Shown piece by piece: positions 53,077 to 62,154 of a DNA stretch of 64,000 nucleotides. The notes beneath the pieces were generated by a model. It had not been told where the DNA came from, searched no databases, and worked only from the letters and a program-made list of their open reading frames with translations. Source of the DNA: Udaeobacter sp025935755. GTDB lineage: Bacteria > Verrucomicrobiota > Verrucomicrobiia > Chthoniobacterales > UBA10450. The translations under genes and the position numbers were made by a program. Numbering within the stretch: the stretch's first letter is position 1; the number at the start of each line of letters is the position of its first letter. The stretch covers positions 9,469 through 73,468 of the forward strand of contig DASUKN010000082.1 of the NCBI GenBank assembly GCA_036278715.1, read 5' to 3'.

Positions 53077-54059
53077 GTAATTTGATGCGTTCTTGTTTGG
53101 CCGTTTTGCTGGCAGCCGGTGCGCTCACGCCGATCTGCAGTCTCACCGGTGCCGAGCAGGCACCTACCGTCGTAGATGGCATTGCCGCGGTTGTTAATGG
53201 TGAGGTCATCACCTACTCGCAAGTTCGCGCTTTGTCCGCGCCGCAGGAAAGAATGTTGCGCCAGCAGTACACGGGCGACGAGTTAGCAAAGAAATTAACG
53301 CAGCTCCGCGAGCTCGCAGTCAAAGACCTGATCGATCGGCGGCTCGTGATTCAGGCATTCAAAAAGGAAAGCTTCGAGATTCCCGATCACCTCGTCGATA
53401 TGCGAGTCCAACAGATCATCCGGGAATCTTTCGGCGGTGACCGCAACACCTTCGTCAAAACTCTCGAGGCGCAAAATTACACGTTGGGCGAGTTCAAAGA
53501 AAAAGAGATGGAAAAGATCATCGTGGGAGCGATGAAGAGTCACAACGTAAAGTCAAACTCGGTGGTGTCGCCGACGAAAATCGAGGAGTACTACCGGAAA
53601 CACCGTGATGAGTTTACGTCGAAGGAACAGATCAAGCTGCGAATGATCATGATTTCCGGCCATAAGGACACTGCGAACGCTCCTGCGCAAAAAGAACTCG
53701 CCGAAGAAGTGCTCGGAAAGCTCGCCAGTGGCGCGGAATTTGACCAGATGGCGCAGATGTATTCCGAAGACAGCACGAAGGATAACGGCGGCGACTGGGG
53801 CTGGATCGAGCGCAAAACTCTGGCGGAGCCGCTGGAAAAATTCGCCTTCAACATGCCGGTCGGCAGAATCAGCAACATCATCGATTACGCCGGCAATTAT
53901 TACATTCTCAAGGTCGAGGATAAACACGGCGGCAGCACCAAATCGCTCAACGAAGTGCGGGGCGACATCGAGAAAAAACTGGTGCAAGAACAAGCTCAGG
54001 AAATCCAGGAACGTTGGCTCGCCAGTCTGCGGCAGAAAGCCTACATCAAGCAGTTCTAA
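53073..54059 (+). CDS. Periplasmic peptidyl-prolyl isomerase, SurA-like
   Basis: Outer-membrane protein chaperone of the SurA type. Signal peptide (LAVLLAAGALTPICSLTGA), then the SurA N-terminal fold (DGIAAVVNGEVITYSQVRAL) and one PpiC rotamase domain (IKLRMIMI, AQMYSEDSTKDNGGDWGWI, GNYYILKVEDK). Only one rotamase domain against two in E. coli SurA. The ATG overlaps the mfd stop (ATGA), so the genes are coupled. pdxA follows, a common order. Confidence 0.92.
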   Translation: MSNLMRSCLAVLLAAGALTPICSLTGAEQAPTVVDGIAAVVNGEVITYSQVRALSAPQERMLRQQYTGDELAKKLTQLRELAVKDLIDRRLVIQAFKKESFEIPDHLVDMRVQQIIRESFGGDRNTFVKTLEAQNYTLGEFKEKEMEKIIVGAMKSHNVKSNSVVSPTKIEEYYRKHRDEFTSKEQIKLRMIMISGHKDTANAPAQKELAEEVLGKLASGAEFDQMAQMYSEDSTKDNGGDWGWIERKTLAEPLEKFAFNMPVGRISNIIDYAGNYYILKVEDKHGGSTKSLNEVRGDIEKKLVQEQAQEIQERWLASLRQKAYIKQF

Positions 54060-54108
54060 GGCGGGTCAGCGCGCAGACGTGGTTGCGTTGGTCATCACGC
54101 AAGTTTCG

Positions 54109-54176
54109 CGCTCAGGCTCGTAATCGCGCTCGTGATCGATTAGATAAACCGTCTTACGATCACGAGCATGAGCAGG
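54109..54176. repeat. Short-period palindrome upstream of pdxA
   Basis: The left arm GGCTCGTAATCGCGCTCGTG continues to ATCGAT, and the right arm is CGATCACGAGCATGAGCAGG, with a 16-base centre. Arms are made of a CTCGTG/CATGAG word as in cassette A. The pdxA ATG (54168) is inside the right arm. Confidence 0.75.
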
Positions 54177-55048
54177 ACGAAGCCGCGCATTGGAATCACA
54201 CTTGGTGATTGCGCCGGCATTGGACCGGAGATTGTTGAACTTGCTCTGAAATCGGGGCGCGTCCCCGATTCGGCTGATTACTTCGTCATTGGTCGCCAAC
54301 CAAATTGTACTGCCGGCGAGCCGACGCCTGATACTGCCCGAGCGGCTGCTGCTGCGCTCGAAGAAGCGGTTACACTCGCACGGCGCGGCGAACTCAATGC
54401 GATCGTTACAGGTCCGATTCACAAAGCCCGAATGTATGAAGTCGGATTCAGGTTCCCGGGACAGACCGAATTCTTTGCGGAACGCTGCGGGGTCGAAAAT
54501 TTCGCCATGTGTTTGACCGGCGGGAAACTCACTGTCGCGCTGGTCACGGCACACATTCCCGTGGGCAAAATCCCGCGTGCTCTCAAGCAATCCGAGATCG
54601 TGCGCGTAGGCTTGCTGCTCGAAGAATTTTTGCGCTCCCGAGGCAACACTTCCCCGCGTATTGCCGTCGCCGGACTAAACCCGCATGCCGGCGAATCCGG
54701 CAAACTCGGCCTTGAGGAAGTTGAAATCATCAGCCCCGCCATCACGGCGCTAAGATCCGAAATCCGAAATCCGAGATAACTGGTCCCTATTCACCCGACA
54801 CGGTTTTCCACCGCGCTATCGAAGGCGAGTTCGATGCCGTCCTTTGTATGTATCACGATCAGGGATTGATCCCGTTAAAGCTGCATGCCTTCCACAGCGG
54901 CGTGAATGTAACGCTCGGGCTTCCATTCCCCCGCACCAGCCCCGACCACGGCACCGCATTTGAGATCGCTGGTAAAGGCGTCGCGCGTCCAGACAGCATG
55001 ATCGCCGCAATCATTCTCGCAGTGGAGTTGGCAGCAAAGTCATCCTGA
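54168..55048 (+). pseudogene. pdxA: 4-hydroxythreonine-4-phosphate dehydrogenase, frameshifted
   Basis: Vitamin B6 synthesis enzyme. The N-terminal part (54168-54779) reads GITLGDCAGIGPEIVE (family form usually GDPAGIGPE), TGPIHKARM, FPGQTEFFA and VAGLNPHAGESG, then runs into three ATCCGAA heptads and stops. The rest continues in another frame from about 54782: GPYSPDTVFHRA, YHDQGLIPLKLHAF and SPDHGTAFEIAGKG to 55048. All metal-binding residues exist across the two pieces. Either the heptad insertion broke the gene or the protein is made by frameshifting or as two chains. Confidence 0.88.
54754..54774. repeat. ATCCGAA heptads at the pdxA break
   Basis: Three 7-base units (GATCCGA, AATCCGA, AATCCGA) followed at once by GATAAC, whose TAA ends the first frame. 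Confidence 0.85.
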
Positions 55049-55155
55049 GCGAAGTCGAAGGATCCCGCGAAACGTTTAAACCACGGGATTGAAAGCCTGG
55101 CCTCGCCCCGAAATTCCGGGGCTGCGTTGCAGCCTCGACTTCGCTCGGAATGACC
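55041..55155. repeat. TCATTCCGAGCG-family element after pdxA
   Basis: TCATCCTGAGCGAAGTCGAAGG on the left and CTTCGCTCGGAATGA on the right are the ends. The right 70 bases (55084-55153) are nearly identical, inverted, to mfd 50406-50475. The pdxA stop is inside its left end. Confidence 0.88.
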
Positions 55156-55159
55156 CAGA

Positions 55160-55250
55160 AAATCGTGCTCGTGCTCGACTTTTTTTCATTTCGATTACGA
55201 TTACGAGCACGATCATGAGCAGGGGCACGATTAAGAGCAGGAGCAGGCTC
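55160..55250. repeat. Short-period palindrome upstream of ABC permease
   Basis: AATCGTGCTCGTGCTCGAC at the left faces GATTACGAGCACGATCATGAGC and further GAGCAGGAGCAGG words on the right. The permease ATG (55215) is in the CATGAGCAGG word, as in pdxA. Confidence 0.75.
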
Positions 55251-56048
55251 ACGAAGTACGCGTCGGTTTTTAACATCGGGCTGCAGAACACGTTCGTGTA
55301 TCGCTGGAATTATTTTCTGCGCGCGCTGTTCGGGCTCATACCGCTGGCCGGCACCGTGTTTCTTTGGTCGGCAATTTTCAAGGAGAGCGGTGGCGGACTG
55401 CACGGCTACGATTACGGCACGATGATTTATTATTATTTGCTCGTCATTTTGGTCAGCAACCTGGTCGTCCCGACAGAAGACGACTGGCAAATCGCAGCCG
55501 ATATCCGAGACGGCCAGATCAATGCGCTGCTCACCAAGCCGATGAGTTATCTCGCGTACCGGACCAGCATTTTTTTGAGTGGCCGTCTAGTTTACAGCTT
55601 CGTCACTTTGCCCGCGATCGCGTTGATCTTCATCTATTTCCGACGCTTCGTCGTCCTGCCGACCGATCCGATGGTGTACGTGCTAACAGTGATTTCGACC
55701 GTGATGGCCGCGTTCATCCAATTCTTCATCACCTACAGTCTGGCGATGTTTGCGTTCTGGATTTTGGAAATTTCTACCATCGTCTTTATCGTGTATTCGT
55801 TCGAATACTTCCTCGGCGGCCAGATGTTCCCTATCGACATCATGCCCCCTGCCGTCCAGGCGGTAATGAAATGGCTGCCGTTTTATTATGAATTGTTTTT
55901 TCCGGTCGCGATTTTTCTGGGCCGATTTAAGGAACCTGAGCTTGTACAAGGATTGGCGATACAAGCTGGCTGGCTCCTGTTCACGTGGCTGTGGGCACGT
56001 TACATGTGGCAACGCGGACTCGGACATTACCAGGCTGTTGGCGGTTAG
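55215..56048 (+). CDS. ABC-2 family transporter permease
   Basis: Six hydrophobic helices and the layout of ABC-2-type permeases of the PF06182 kind: NYFLRALFGLIPLAGTVFLW, the YYLLVILVSNLVV helix, DWQIAADIRDGQINALLTKP, and the end FLGGQMFPIDIMP. Such permeases usually come as a pair with an ATPase; neither partner is here, so it may be a separated part. ATG at 55215 begins MSRGTIKSRSRLTKYASVF; the open frame before it is repeat. Confidence 0.85.
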   Translation: MSRGTIKSRSRLTKYASVFNIGLQNTFVYRWNYFLRALFGLIPLAGTVFLWSAIFKESGGGLHGYDYGTMIYYYLLVILVSNLVVPTEDDWQIAADIRDGQINALLTKPMSYLAYRTSIFLSGRLVYSFVTLPAIALIFIYFRRFVVLPTDPMVYVLTVISTVMAAFIQFFITYSLAMFAFWILEISTIVFIVYSFEYFLGGQMFPIDIMPPAVQAVMKWLPFYYELFFPVAIFLGRFKEPELVQGLAIQAGWLLFTWLWARYMWQRGLGHYQAVGG

Positions 56049-56105
56049 GTAATGCACGCGTGCGTGCATCGGAAATCGCGCTAGAATCGCGCGACACATC
56101 TCATC

Positions 56106-57641
56106 ATGGCGCGACTTCACGAATATCAAGGTAAAGCGATTCTTGCGGCAAATGGATTCAAAATCCCCCGTGGTCGCGCCGCAACAAGTGTCGACGACGC
56201 GGTGGCGGCAGCGAAGGAACTGGGCAGCGAAGTTGTGGTCAAGATCCAGGCCTGGACCACCGGGCGCGCAGGCATCGGCGGAGTCACGTTCGCCAAAAAA
56301 CCGGAAGACGTGCGGGAGCATGCCCAACGAATGCTAGCGATGAAAGTGGGGCAGTTTCCGGTGGAAGCTGTGCTGGTGGAAGAAAAACTGGATATCGACA
56401 GGGAGTTTTTTCTTTCATTCGCGATTGATGACGCTGCTCGCGCGCCCATCATCATTTTCGCTGCAGGCGGCGGCACTGGCATCGAACAGCGGGCTGCTGC
56501 TACGCGAAGAATTCCATGCGAGGTCACTCGCGGTCCGTTGGATTCGGCGGTCGCTGAAGCGGTGGAATCGTGCGGACTCGCACCAAAAAATGCGAAACAG
56601 TTAAATGAAGCTGTCCGGGAATTGTTCGTCGCCGCCCGCAGCGTTGAAGCGCGTTCGCTTGAGATCAATCCATTGGTGCTGACCAAAACCGGCGGGTTCG
56701 TCGCGGCCGATTGCCGCATCACCATTGATGACTATGCCGTTGGGCGGCATCCGGAGCTCGGCATCGAGATCGCACGCGAGTTCGATCATCCGCCAACGGC
56801 TCTCGAGCGCGTTGCTTATGCCGTCGAACAAAATGATCATCGCGGCACATTCTATTTCGCGCAGTTGGCGACAGCGGCTTCGAAGGAATCAAAAGGGTTG
56901 GTAGGATTTCATGGCGCTGGCGGCGGCGGATCGATGATGTCGATGGATGCAATCGTGACTGCCGGATTCACCATCGCCAATTTCACAGATACGAGCGGCA
57001 ACCCCTCTGCAGCGAAAGTATATCGCGCAGCGCGGATTATTCTGGCCCAACCTGATCTGGTTGGTTATTTCGGCTCCGGCTCCGGCGTTGCCAGCCAGGA
57101 GCAATACTGGTCTGCGTATGGTTTGGCGAAAGCATTTTGGGAACTCAATCTCGACATTCCCGCAGTCATTCGTCTCGGTGGCAACACCGAAGATCGAGCG
57201 GTAGAGATTTTGCATCGCATTTCCAAGCTCCTGAGTGCACCAGTCGAAGGCTACCGTAAGACCGACACGCCCGGGTTTATCGCCGCACGTTTTGCTGAAC
57301 TGGTCACGGCCGCTGGCGAAAAAAAATGGAAACCGCGCATGCCGCGATTGCCGAAATTTGTCGGAGATCCTTCTGCCACAGAACTTGGTGTAAAAAACGG
57401 CCGTGTCTGGATTGACACCGCGCGTTGGCCCGACATCCGCGCCGCGGTTGAAACGCATTCAGCCGGATTAATTGTCGATCGCAACGGCGCGCCGGTATCG
57501 CCATTGCCCAACGAAGAGTTCGCTACCAAAGACTCCGAGCTGCTCGCCTGCGACGTCGAATGCCGCCTCGCAGGCATCGAAGGCTTCTATCTGGAACTTG
57601 ATGTTCCAGGATTAGATCAAGTAATCGGAGGCCAGCGTTAA
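56106..57641 (+). CDS. ATP-grasp acyl-CoA ligase beta subunit (SucC/AclB-like)
   Basis: Acts with the next gene to join CoA to a carboxylic acid, probably citrate, using ATP. ATP-grasp domain: LHEYQGKAILAANGF, VVVKIQAWTTGRAGIGGV, AVLVEEKLDIDREFFLSF and the Glu/Asn pair in SLEINPLVL. The CoA-ligase domain follows: GFHGAGGGGSMMSMDAI, FTDTSGNPSAAKVYRAA, VIRLGGNTEDRAVEI. At 511 residues it is about 110 longer than SucC, with an unrecognised C-terminal extension. It overlaps the next gene at TAATG. Confidence 0.85.
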   Translation: MARLHEYQGKAILAANGFKIPRGRAATSVDDAVAAAKELGSEVVVKIQAWTTGRAGIGGVTFAKKPEDVREHAQRMLAMKVGQFPVEAVLVEEKLDIDREFFLSFAIDDAARAPIIIFAAGGGTGIEQRAAATRRIPCEVTRGPLDSAVAEAVESCGLAPKNAKQLNEAVRELFVAARSVEARSLEINPLVLTKTGGFVAADCRITIDDYAVGRHPELGIEIAREFDHPPTALERVAYAVEQNDHRGTFYFAQLATAASKESKGLVGFHGAGGGGSMMSMDAIVTAGFTIANFTDTSGNPSAAKVYRAARIILAQPDLVGYFGSGSGVASQEQYWSAYGLAKAFWELNLDIPAVIRLGGNTEDRAVEILHRISKLLSAPVEGYRKTDTPGFIAARFAELVTAAGEKKWKPRMPRLPKFVGDPSATELGVKNGRVWIDTARWPDIRAAVETHSAGLIVDRNGAPVSPLPNEEFATKDSELLACDVECRLAGIEGFYLELDVPGLDQVIGGQR

Positions 57642-59365
57642 TGGCGATCTTAATTGACGAAAAAAAACGGGTGCTGGTCCAGGGAATCACCGGACGCGAA
57701 GGGCGGGCGCGCACGCGTTTGATGCGCGACTACGGCACGAATGTTGTCGGAGGAGTCACGCCCGGTAAAGGCGGACAGAATGTGCTTGGCGTACCGGTAT
57801 TTAACACGCCGCAGGAAGCGGTAGATTCGTTAGGCAATATCGATGTGTCTGTGGTGTTTGTGCCGGCAGCGGGTGTAAAAGAGGCAGCCATCTCGGCCAT
57901 CGAAGCCGGCATCAAACTCGCCGTGCTTGTGCCGGATCGCGTGCCGGTATGGGATGCAATGGAAATCGCCGCGGCGGCCAAAGCGAATGACGCAAGATTT
58001 CTCGGACCGAACACGCTCGGCGCGTTAAGTCCCGGAAAGGCGGTGGTCGGAATGATCGGCGGCCGGGCAGAAAGCGCGCGCCAATGGTTTAAGCCCGGCA
58101 TTCCGAAGGGCATCGGCGTGATCAGCCGCTCCGGGGGTATGGCATCAAGCACCGGTTATTATCTCGGGCAAGCCGGCGTGCGGCTTTCAACGATCGTGCA
58201 CATCGGCGGCGACGCAGTGATTGGCATTCGTTTACCTGACGCTGCATTGATGTTTCAAGCCGATCCGCTCACGGAAGCGATCGTGATTTTCGGCGAAATC
58301 GGTTCCTCCCAGGAAGAAGAACTGGCGCAACTGATCGCCGATCGAAAAATCACCAAGCCGGTGGTCGCTTACATTGGCGGCAAAGCGGCGCGCGAAGGAA
58401 CGCGTTTTAGCCACGCCGGCGCAATAATCGAAGGCGGCCGCGGCACGCATGCCGGCAAAGTGAAAGCGCTGCGCGACGCGGGCGCGACTGTGGTTGATGC
58501 GTTTGGCGAATTGCCGGACGCTGTCGTGACGATTCTGGGGAGAATCAAAGGACAAAGTCTCATGAGCGAAGCCGACAAAAAGGCTGTGTGGCACAGCAGC
58601 ATTACACGAATTCAGCCTAACAAAGTTGCGGTCCGCGGCTACGACATTGCGGAACTGATGGGACACGTCTCTTTTGGCGCAGCTGTTTATTTGATTTTGA
58701 CCGGCGAATTGCCGTCGCCGGCCATCGCGCGTTTGATGGATGGAATTCTGGTCTCATCGATTGATCACGGGGCGACGCCTCCAAGTGCGTTGAGCGCACG
58801 CAACGTTGCGTCTACCGGGGCGACCCTAAGCGCATCGGTGGCTGCCGGTATCATGTCGATCAATCGGCACCATGGCGGCGCGATTGAAGATTGTGCGCGG
58901 CAACTGAAAGCAATAGCGGATCGCGCAACGCACGAATCCATTTCGTTAGACGAGGCAGCGACCCGCGCCCTTCGGACCATGAACGAGGCAGGTGAACGCA
59001 TGTCTGGATTTGGTCATCGCGTACATACAAAAGATCCGCGCACCGCGCGTCTGTTTGAACTGGCGCGCGAAGCCGGTGTGAACGGAGTGCACATGCAGGC
59101 GGCGCGCGCTGTTGAAAAAGCGTTTGCCGATGCGAAAAAATCGCTCCCGATCAATGTAGACGGCGCGATCGGTGCCATTCTCGCTGATTTGGGAATGAGT
59201 CCCGCGGCGTTCAACGGAATTTTCATGATCGCGCGCACTCCAGGACTCATCGCGCACGTCATTGAAGAACAAACTCGCGAAAGACCCATGCGTCGAATCG
59301 ATCCGGTAAATCACGGCTACGATGGTCCGCCGCCGAGAAATATTCCTGATAACGCAAATTCGTAG
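57641..59365 (+). CDS. SucD/citrate-synthase fusion (ATP-citrate lyase alpha-like)
   Basis: Residues 1-305 form a SucD-like part: LVQGITGREGRARTRLM, GPNTLGALSPGKAVVGM, VISRSGGMAS and the phosphohistidine loop RFSHAGAIIEG. Residues about 310-574 are a citrate-synthase-type domain: SIDHGATPPSALSAR, NRHHGGAIE, GFGHRVHTKDPRTARL and NVDGAIGAILADLG. This order is that of ATP-citrate lyase subunit A, cleaving citrate to acetyl-CoA and oxaloacetate. The pair is translationally coupled. It could support a reductive TCA step or cytosolic acetyl-CoA supply; a different organic acid as substrate cannot be excluded. Confidence 0.82.
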   Translation: MAILIDEKKRVLVQGITGREGRARTRLMRDYGTNVVGGVTPGKGGQNVLGVPVFNTPQEAVDSLGNIDVSVVFVPAAGVKEAAISAIEAGIKLAVLVPDRVPVWDAMEIAAAAKANDARFLGPNTLGALSPGKAVVGMIGGRAESARQWFKPGIPKGIGVISRSGGMASSTGYYLGQAGVRLSTIVHIGGDAVIGIRLPDAALMFQADPLTEAIVIFGEIGSSQEEELAQLIADRKITKPVVAYIGGKAAREGTRFSHAGAIIEGGRGTHAGKVKALRDAGATVVDAFGELPDAVVTILGRIKGQSLMSEADKKAVWHSSITRIQPNKVAVRGYDIAELMGHVSFGAAVYLILTGELPSPAIARLMDGILVSSIDHGATPPSALSARNVASTGATLSASVAAGIMSINRHHGGAIEDCARQLKAIADRATHESISLDEAATRALRTMNEAGERMSGFGHRVHTKDPRTARLFELAREAGVNGVHMQAARAVEKAFADAKKSLPINVDGAIGAILADLGMSPAAFNGIFMIARTPGLIAHVIEEQTRERPMRRIDPVNHGYDGPPPRNIPDNANS

Positions 59366-59466
59366 ATCTCAGTCGTTCGTGGGAGCCTGGTGACGGAAAT
59401 CGCAATGAAAGATGTTGCTAGTCGCCTCGATTAACTGCACAATCTGCGGCCTAACTATGCTCCACT

Positions 59467-61854
59467 ATGAAAAAAAGTTCCCCGTCAGAATCCGCATTCT
59501 TTAACTTTCGCGTTTTACTTGGTTTAATTTTCGGTCTCGGCGCCATCGCGATGGCGCTCCTTGGCTTTAGCGCGTTTTCAAATGCTTCAGCGCAGCCAAA
59601 TGCAACGTCGGCTGGAAATAAGGAACAAATCGGCCAAACCACTGTGATACATGCCTCGCGCAGTGATCTATCACGGCCGCTGCGCGAACAGCCTATGATT
59701 TGGCCGCCTATCGGCGCTGAACGTGAAGCCAACCCCAACCCGAAACTACCGCTTCGGCATGAAGACGGACCGGATCCCGTGATTCAAAGCAGTTTTTGGA
59801 ACCGGATCATAAACACGCCCTCGATTCCTGGTCCGCTGTTTAGTTGGAATGGAATCATTTATCCAGGCGTCGGCTGCAATTGCGCCCCACCCGATCCGGA
59901 CGGTGAAGTGGGCAAAACTCAATACGTTCAGATGGTAAATGAAGGGCTCCAGGTTTTTGACAAGCTTAGCGGCGCATCAGTGCTCGGACCGGTTGCAATT
60001 AGCTCTGTGTGGTCTGGCTTTGGCGGAGCGTGTCAGAATGGCGGCGACGGTGACCCTATCGTCGTGTACGATCAGCTCGCCGATCGCTGGATCATCAGTC
60101 AATTCGCAACACCCAGTGGGTCTACTGTTCCTCAGGACGAGTGCATCGCTGTTTCTCAAACCGGGGACGCAACCGGTGCCTGGTATCGGTACGACTTTCA
60201 TCTGACCAGTAACTTTCTCGATTATCCGAAGATCGGCGTATGGCCGGATGGCTATTACATGTCCGGAAACGTCTTCAACACTGCTGGTACCGCGTTCCTT
60301 GGACCACAGGCTTTCGTGTTTGACCGGGTAAAGATGTTAGCAGGCGACCCGAGTGCCACGAGTCAAACCAAAGGAATCACAGGAGGATCCAGTGAAGCGC
60401 CTTTTCTACCGAGTGATTTGGATGGCATCATTCCACCCACCACGGGCGATCCGAACCATTTCGTATCGTTTCCGCAGGGGAGCCCGTTAATCTACAAGGT
60501 ACGAGCTTACCATGTCGACTTCACGAACCCGGCGAACTCAACCTTCGCGATTGAGGCCAACGTCAGTGCAGCATCATTCAGTTCGCTGTGCGCAACAACG
60601 CGGAATTGCGTGCCGCAAGCGAGCACTAGCACCAGGCTCGACGCGATCGGCGATCGATTGATGTTTCGCAACTCCTATCGCCGACTCGCAGACGGCCACG
60701 AATCGATGTTCAACAACTACACGGTAAGCGCCAACTCAGTGGCTGGAGTACGCTGGTTTGAGTTGCGGCGGACCCAGGGAGGGAGTTGGGCCAAAGCGCA
60801 AGAGAGCACTTATCAACCTGATACCACCTGGCGTTGGATGGGCAGCATCGCATCAGATAACCAGGGGAATGTGGCGCTCGGCTTCAGCGCCTCCAGCAGT
60901 TCTATAAGTCCGCAAATCCGTTATGCCGGCCGGTTATCAACCGATCCGGCGAACACCTTGTCAGGCGAACAACATCTTTTCGACGGCGCAGGTAGTCAAA
61001 GTGCAACGGGGAATCGATGGGGAGACTACAGCGATTTGACGGTCGATCCGGTGGACGACTGCACGTTCTACTACACCAACGAGTACTACCAGACCACGTC
61101 GCAGTTCAACTGGCGCACTCGCATTGGTTACTTCAAGTTCACAGAGTGCACTGCGCCGCAAAAAGGTACGGCGCATTTTGTGGTTACGGCATGCACCGGA
61201 GGCGCGTCTGTTCCTAACGCTTCGGTTTCCATCGACGGAAAGCCGTACGGTGCAACTCTGTCTGACGGAACGTATGACGCAGTGGTAACTCCGGGATCGC
61301 ACACCTATACGGTATCAAAGGCAGGGTTAGGAACTCAAAGCGGGAACGTCACCATCACTAACGGTCAGGCCACCAACATTCCTCTTTGCCTCGGAAACAG
61401 TCCAAGTCCGACACCATCACCGAGTTCAACGCCGACTGCTACAGCCACCGCCACGGCGACATTTACGCCGACAGCCACGGCAACAGCCACCGCCACAGCG
61501 ACATTTACTCCGACAGCCACGGCAACAGCGACAGCCACAGCCACGGCTACACCGACGTCAACACCCACTTCCACACCGGCGCCGACACCCACTTCCACAC
61601 CGGCGCCGACACCCACTTCGACCCCGACTAACACACCAACTCCTACACCGACGTCGACGCCGATTTCTCAATGCACTGTTCCCAACTTCATCGGAGCGCG
61701 CTTAAATCAGGCTCAGTCAATTTGGGCTAGCGCAGGGTTCACTACCAAAGCCACGACAGTTGGTCCAATGGGCCATCAGATCATGTTACAAAGCCTTCAG
61801 GCGGGAACTATAAGCGGTTGTACGAGCACAATAATCACAGTTACCGCTCAATGA
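59467..61854 (+). CDS. Large secreted protein with Thr/Pro linker and PASTA domain
   Basis: Exported (LLGLIFGLGAIAMALLGFSA). A large N-terminal region of about 530 residues contains CNCAPPDPDGEVGKTQYVQM, GDPIVVYDQLADRWIISQF and DYPKIGVWPDGYYM; it looks like a beta-propeller-like surface domain of unknown role. A PEGA-like segment (SVPNASVSIDGKPYGATL) follows, then a long Thr/Pro/Ala linker (about 655-750). The C-terminal PASTA-like domain CTVPNFIGARLNQAQSIW ends in TITVTAQ. It may bind polysaccharide or peptidoglycan. Confidence 0.8.
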   Translation: MKKSSPSESAFFNFRVLLGLIFGLGAIAMALLGFSAFSNASAQPNATSAGNKEQIGQTTVIHASRSDLSRPLREQPMIWPPIGAEREANPNPKLPLRHEDGPDPVIQSSFWNRIINTPSIPGPLFSWNGIIYPGVGCNCAPPDPDGEVGKTQYVQMVNEGLQVFDKLSGASVLGPVAISSVWSGFGGACQNGGDGDPIVVYDQLADRWIISQFATPSGSTVPQDECIAVSQTGDATGAWYRYDFHLTSNFLDYPKIGVWPDGYYMSGNVFNTAGTAFLGPQAFVFDRVKMLAGDPSATSQTKGITGGSSEAPFLPSDLDGIIPPTTGDPNHFVSFPQGSPLIYKVRAYHVDFTNPANSTFAIEANVSAASFSSLCATTRNCVPQASTSTRLDAIGDRLMFRNSYRRLADGHESMFNNYTVSANSVAGVRWFELRRTQGGSWAKAQESTYQPDTTWRWMGSIASDNQGNVALGFSASSSSISPQIRYAGRLSTDPANTLSGEQHLFDGAGSQSATGNRWGDYSDLTVDPVDDCTFYYTNEYYQTTSQFNWRTRIGYFKFTECTAPQKGTAHFVVTACTGGASVPNASVSIDGKPYGATLSDGTYDAVVTPGSHTYTVSKAGLGTQSGNVTITNGQATNIPLCLGNSPSPTPSPSSTPTATATATATFTPTATATATATATFTPTATATATATATATPTSTPTSTPAPTPTSTPAPTPTSTPTNTPTPTPTSTPISQCTVPNFIGARLNQAQSIWASAGFTTKATTVGPMGHQIMLQSLQAGTISGCTSTIITVTAQ
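61456..61665. repeat. In-frame tandem repeats coding the Thr/Pro linker
   Basis: A 42-base unit starting GCGACATTTAC occurs twice (61456, 61498), and a 24-base unit ACCCACTTCCACACCGGCGC(CGAC) twice plus a partial copy (61563-61620). Both lengths are multiples of three. Confidence 0.85.
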
Positions 61855-62154
61855 TTTACGATCCGGTTTTGCCTTGATGACCCGAGAGTAAATCTCGAGC
61901 TTGGTTCCGTAACATGCCGACCGGTCCACACGCCTGAGGTTTGAACTTGCGCTCGTCGGGTTTGTTGTGGTGAGTGCCATCTAACTTGACGGCACGATTG
62001 TAACTTCCCCAAGAGCAAGGGGATAATTGGTGGATGACAGGCTGAGAATCTCTTCCGGAATTCTCTGTGCGAAAAGGATTGACCCTTAGGACGTTTTTAC
62101 CTAAGGATCGCAGGATCGTAACAACGCGACCAGTGCACCTCTCATTCCATATCG
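61855..62154. other. Intergenic region without visible gene
   Basis: No gene or repeat family is recognised. GAGAATCTCTTCCGGAATTCTC near 62043 is a weak inverted repeat. The promoter of the next gene is probably here. Confidence 0.4.

Noticed and set aside
55089..55214. N-terminal extension of the ABC permease
   Set aside because: The translated stretch (RPEIPGLRCSLDFARND) is the intergenic palindrome family, also readable at 19211-19343, and not part of the permease.
61441..61665. Repeat array considered as CRISPR
   Set aside because: Units are contiguous, coding and without unique spacers; no cas genes are present.
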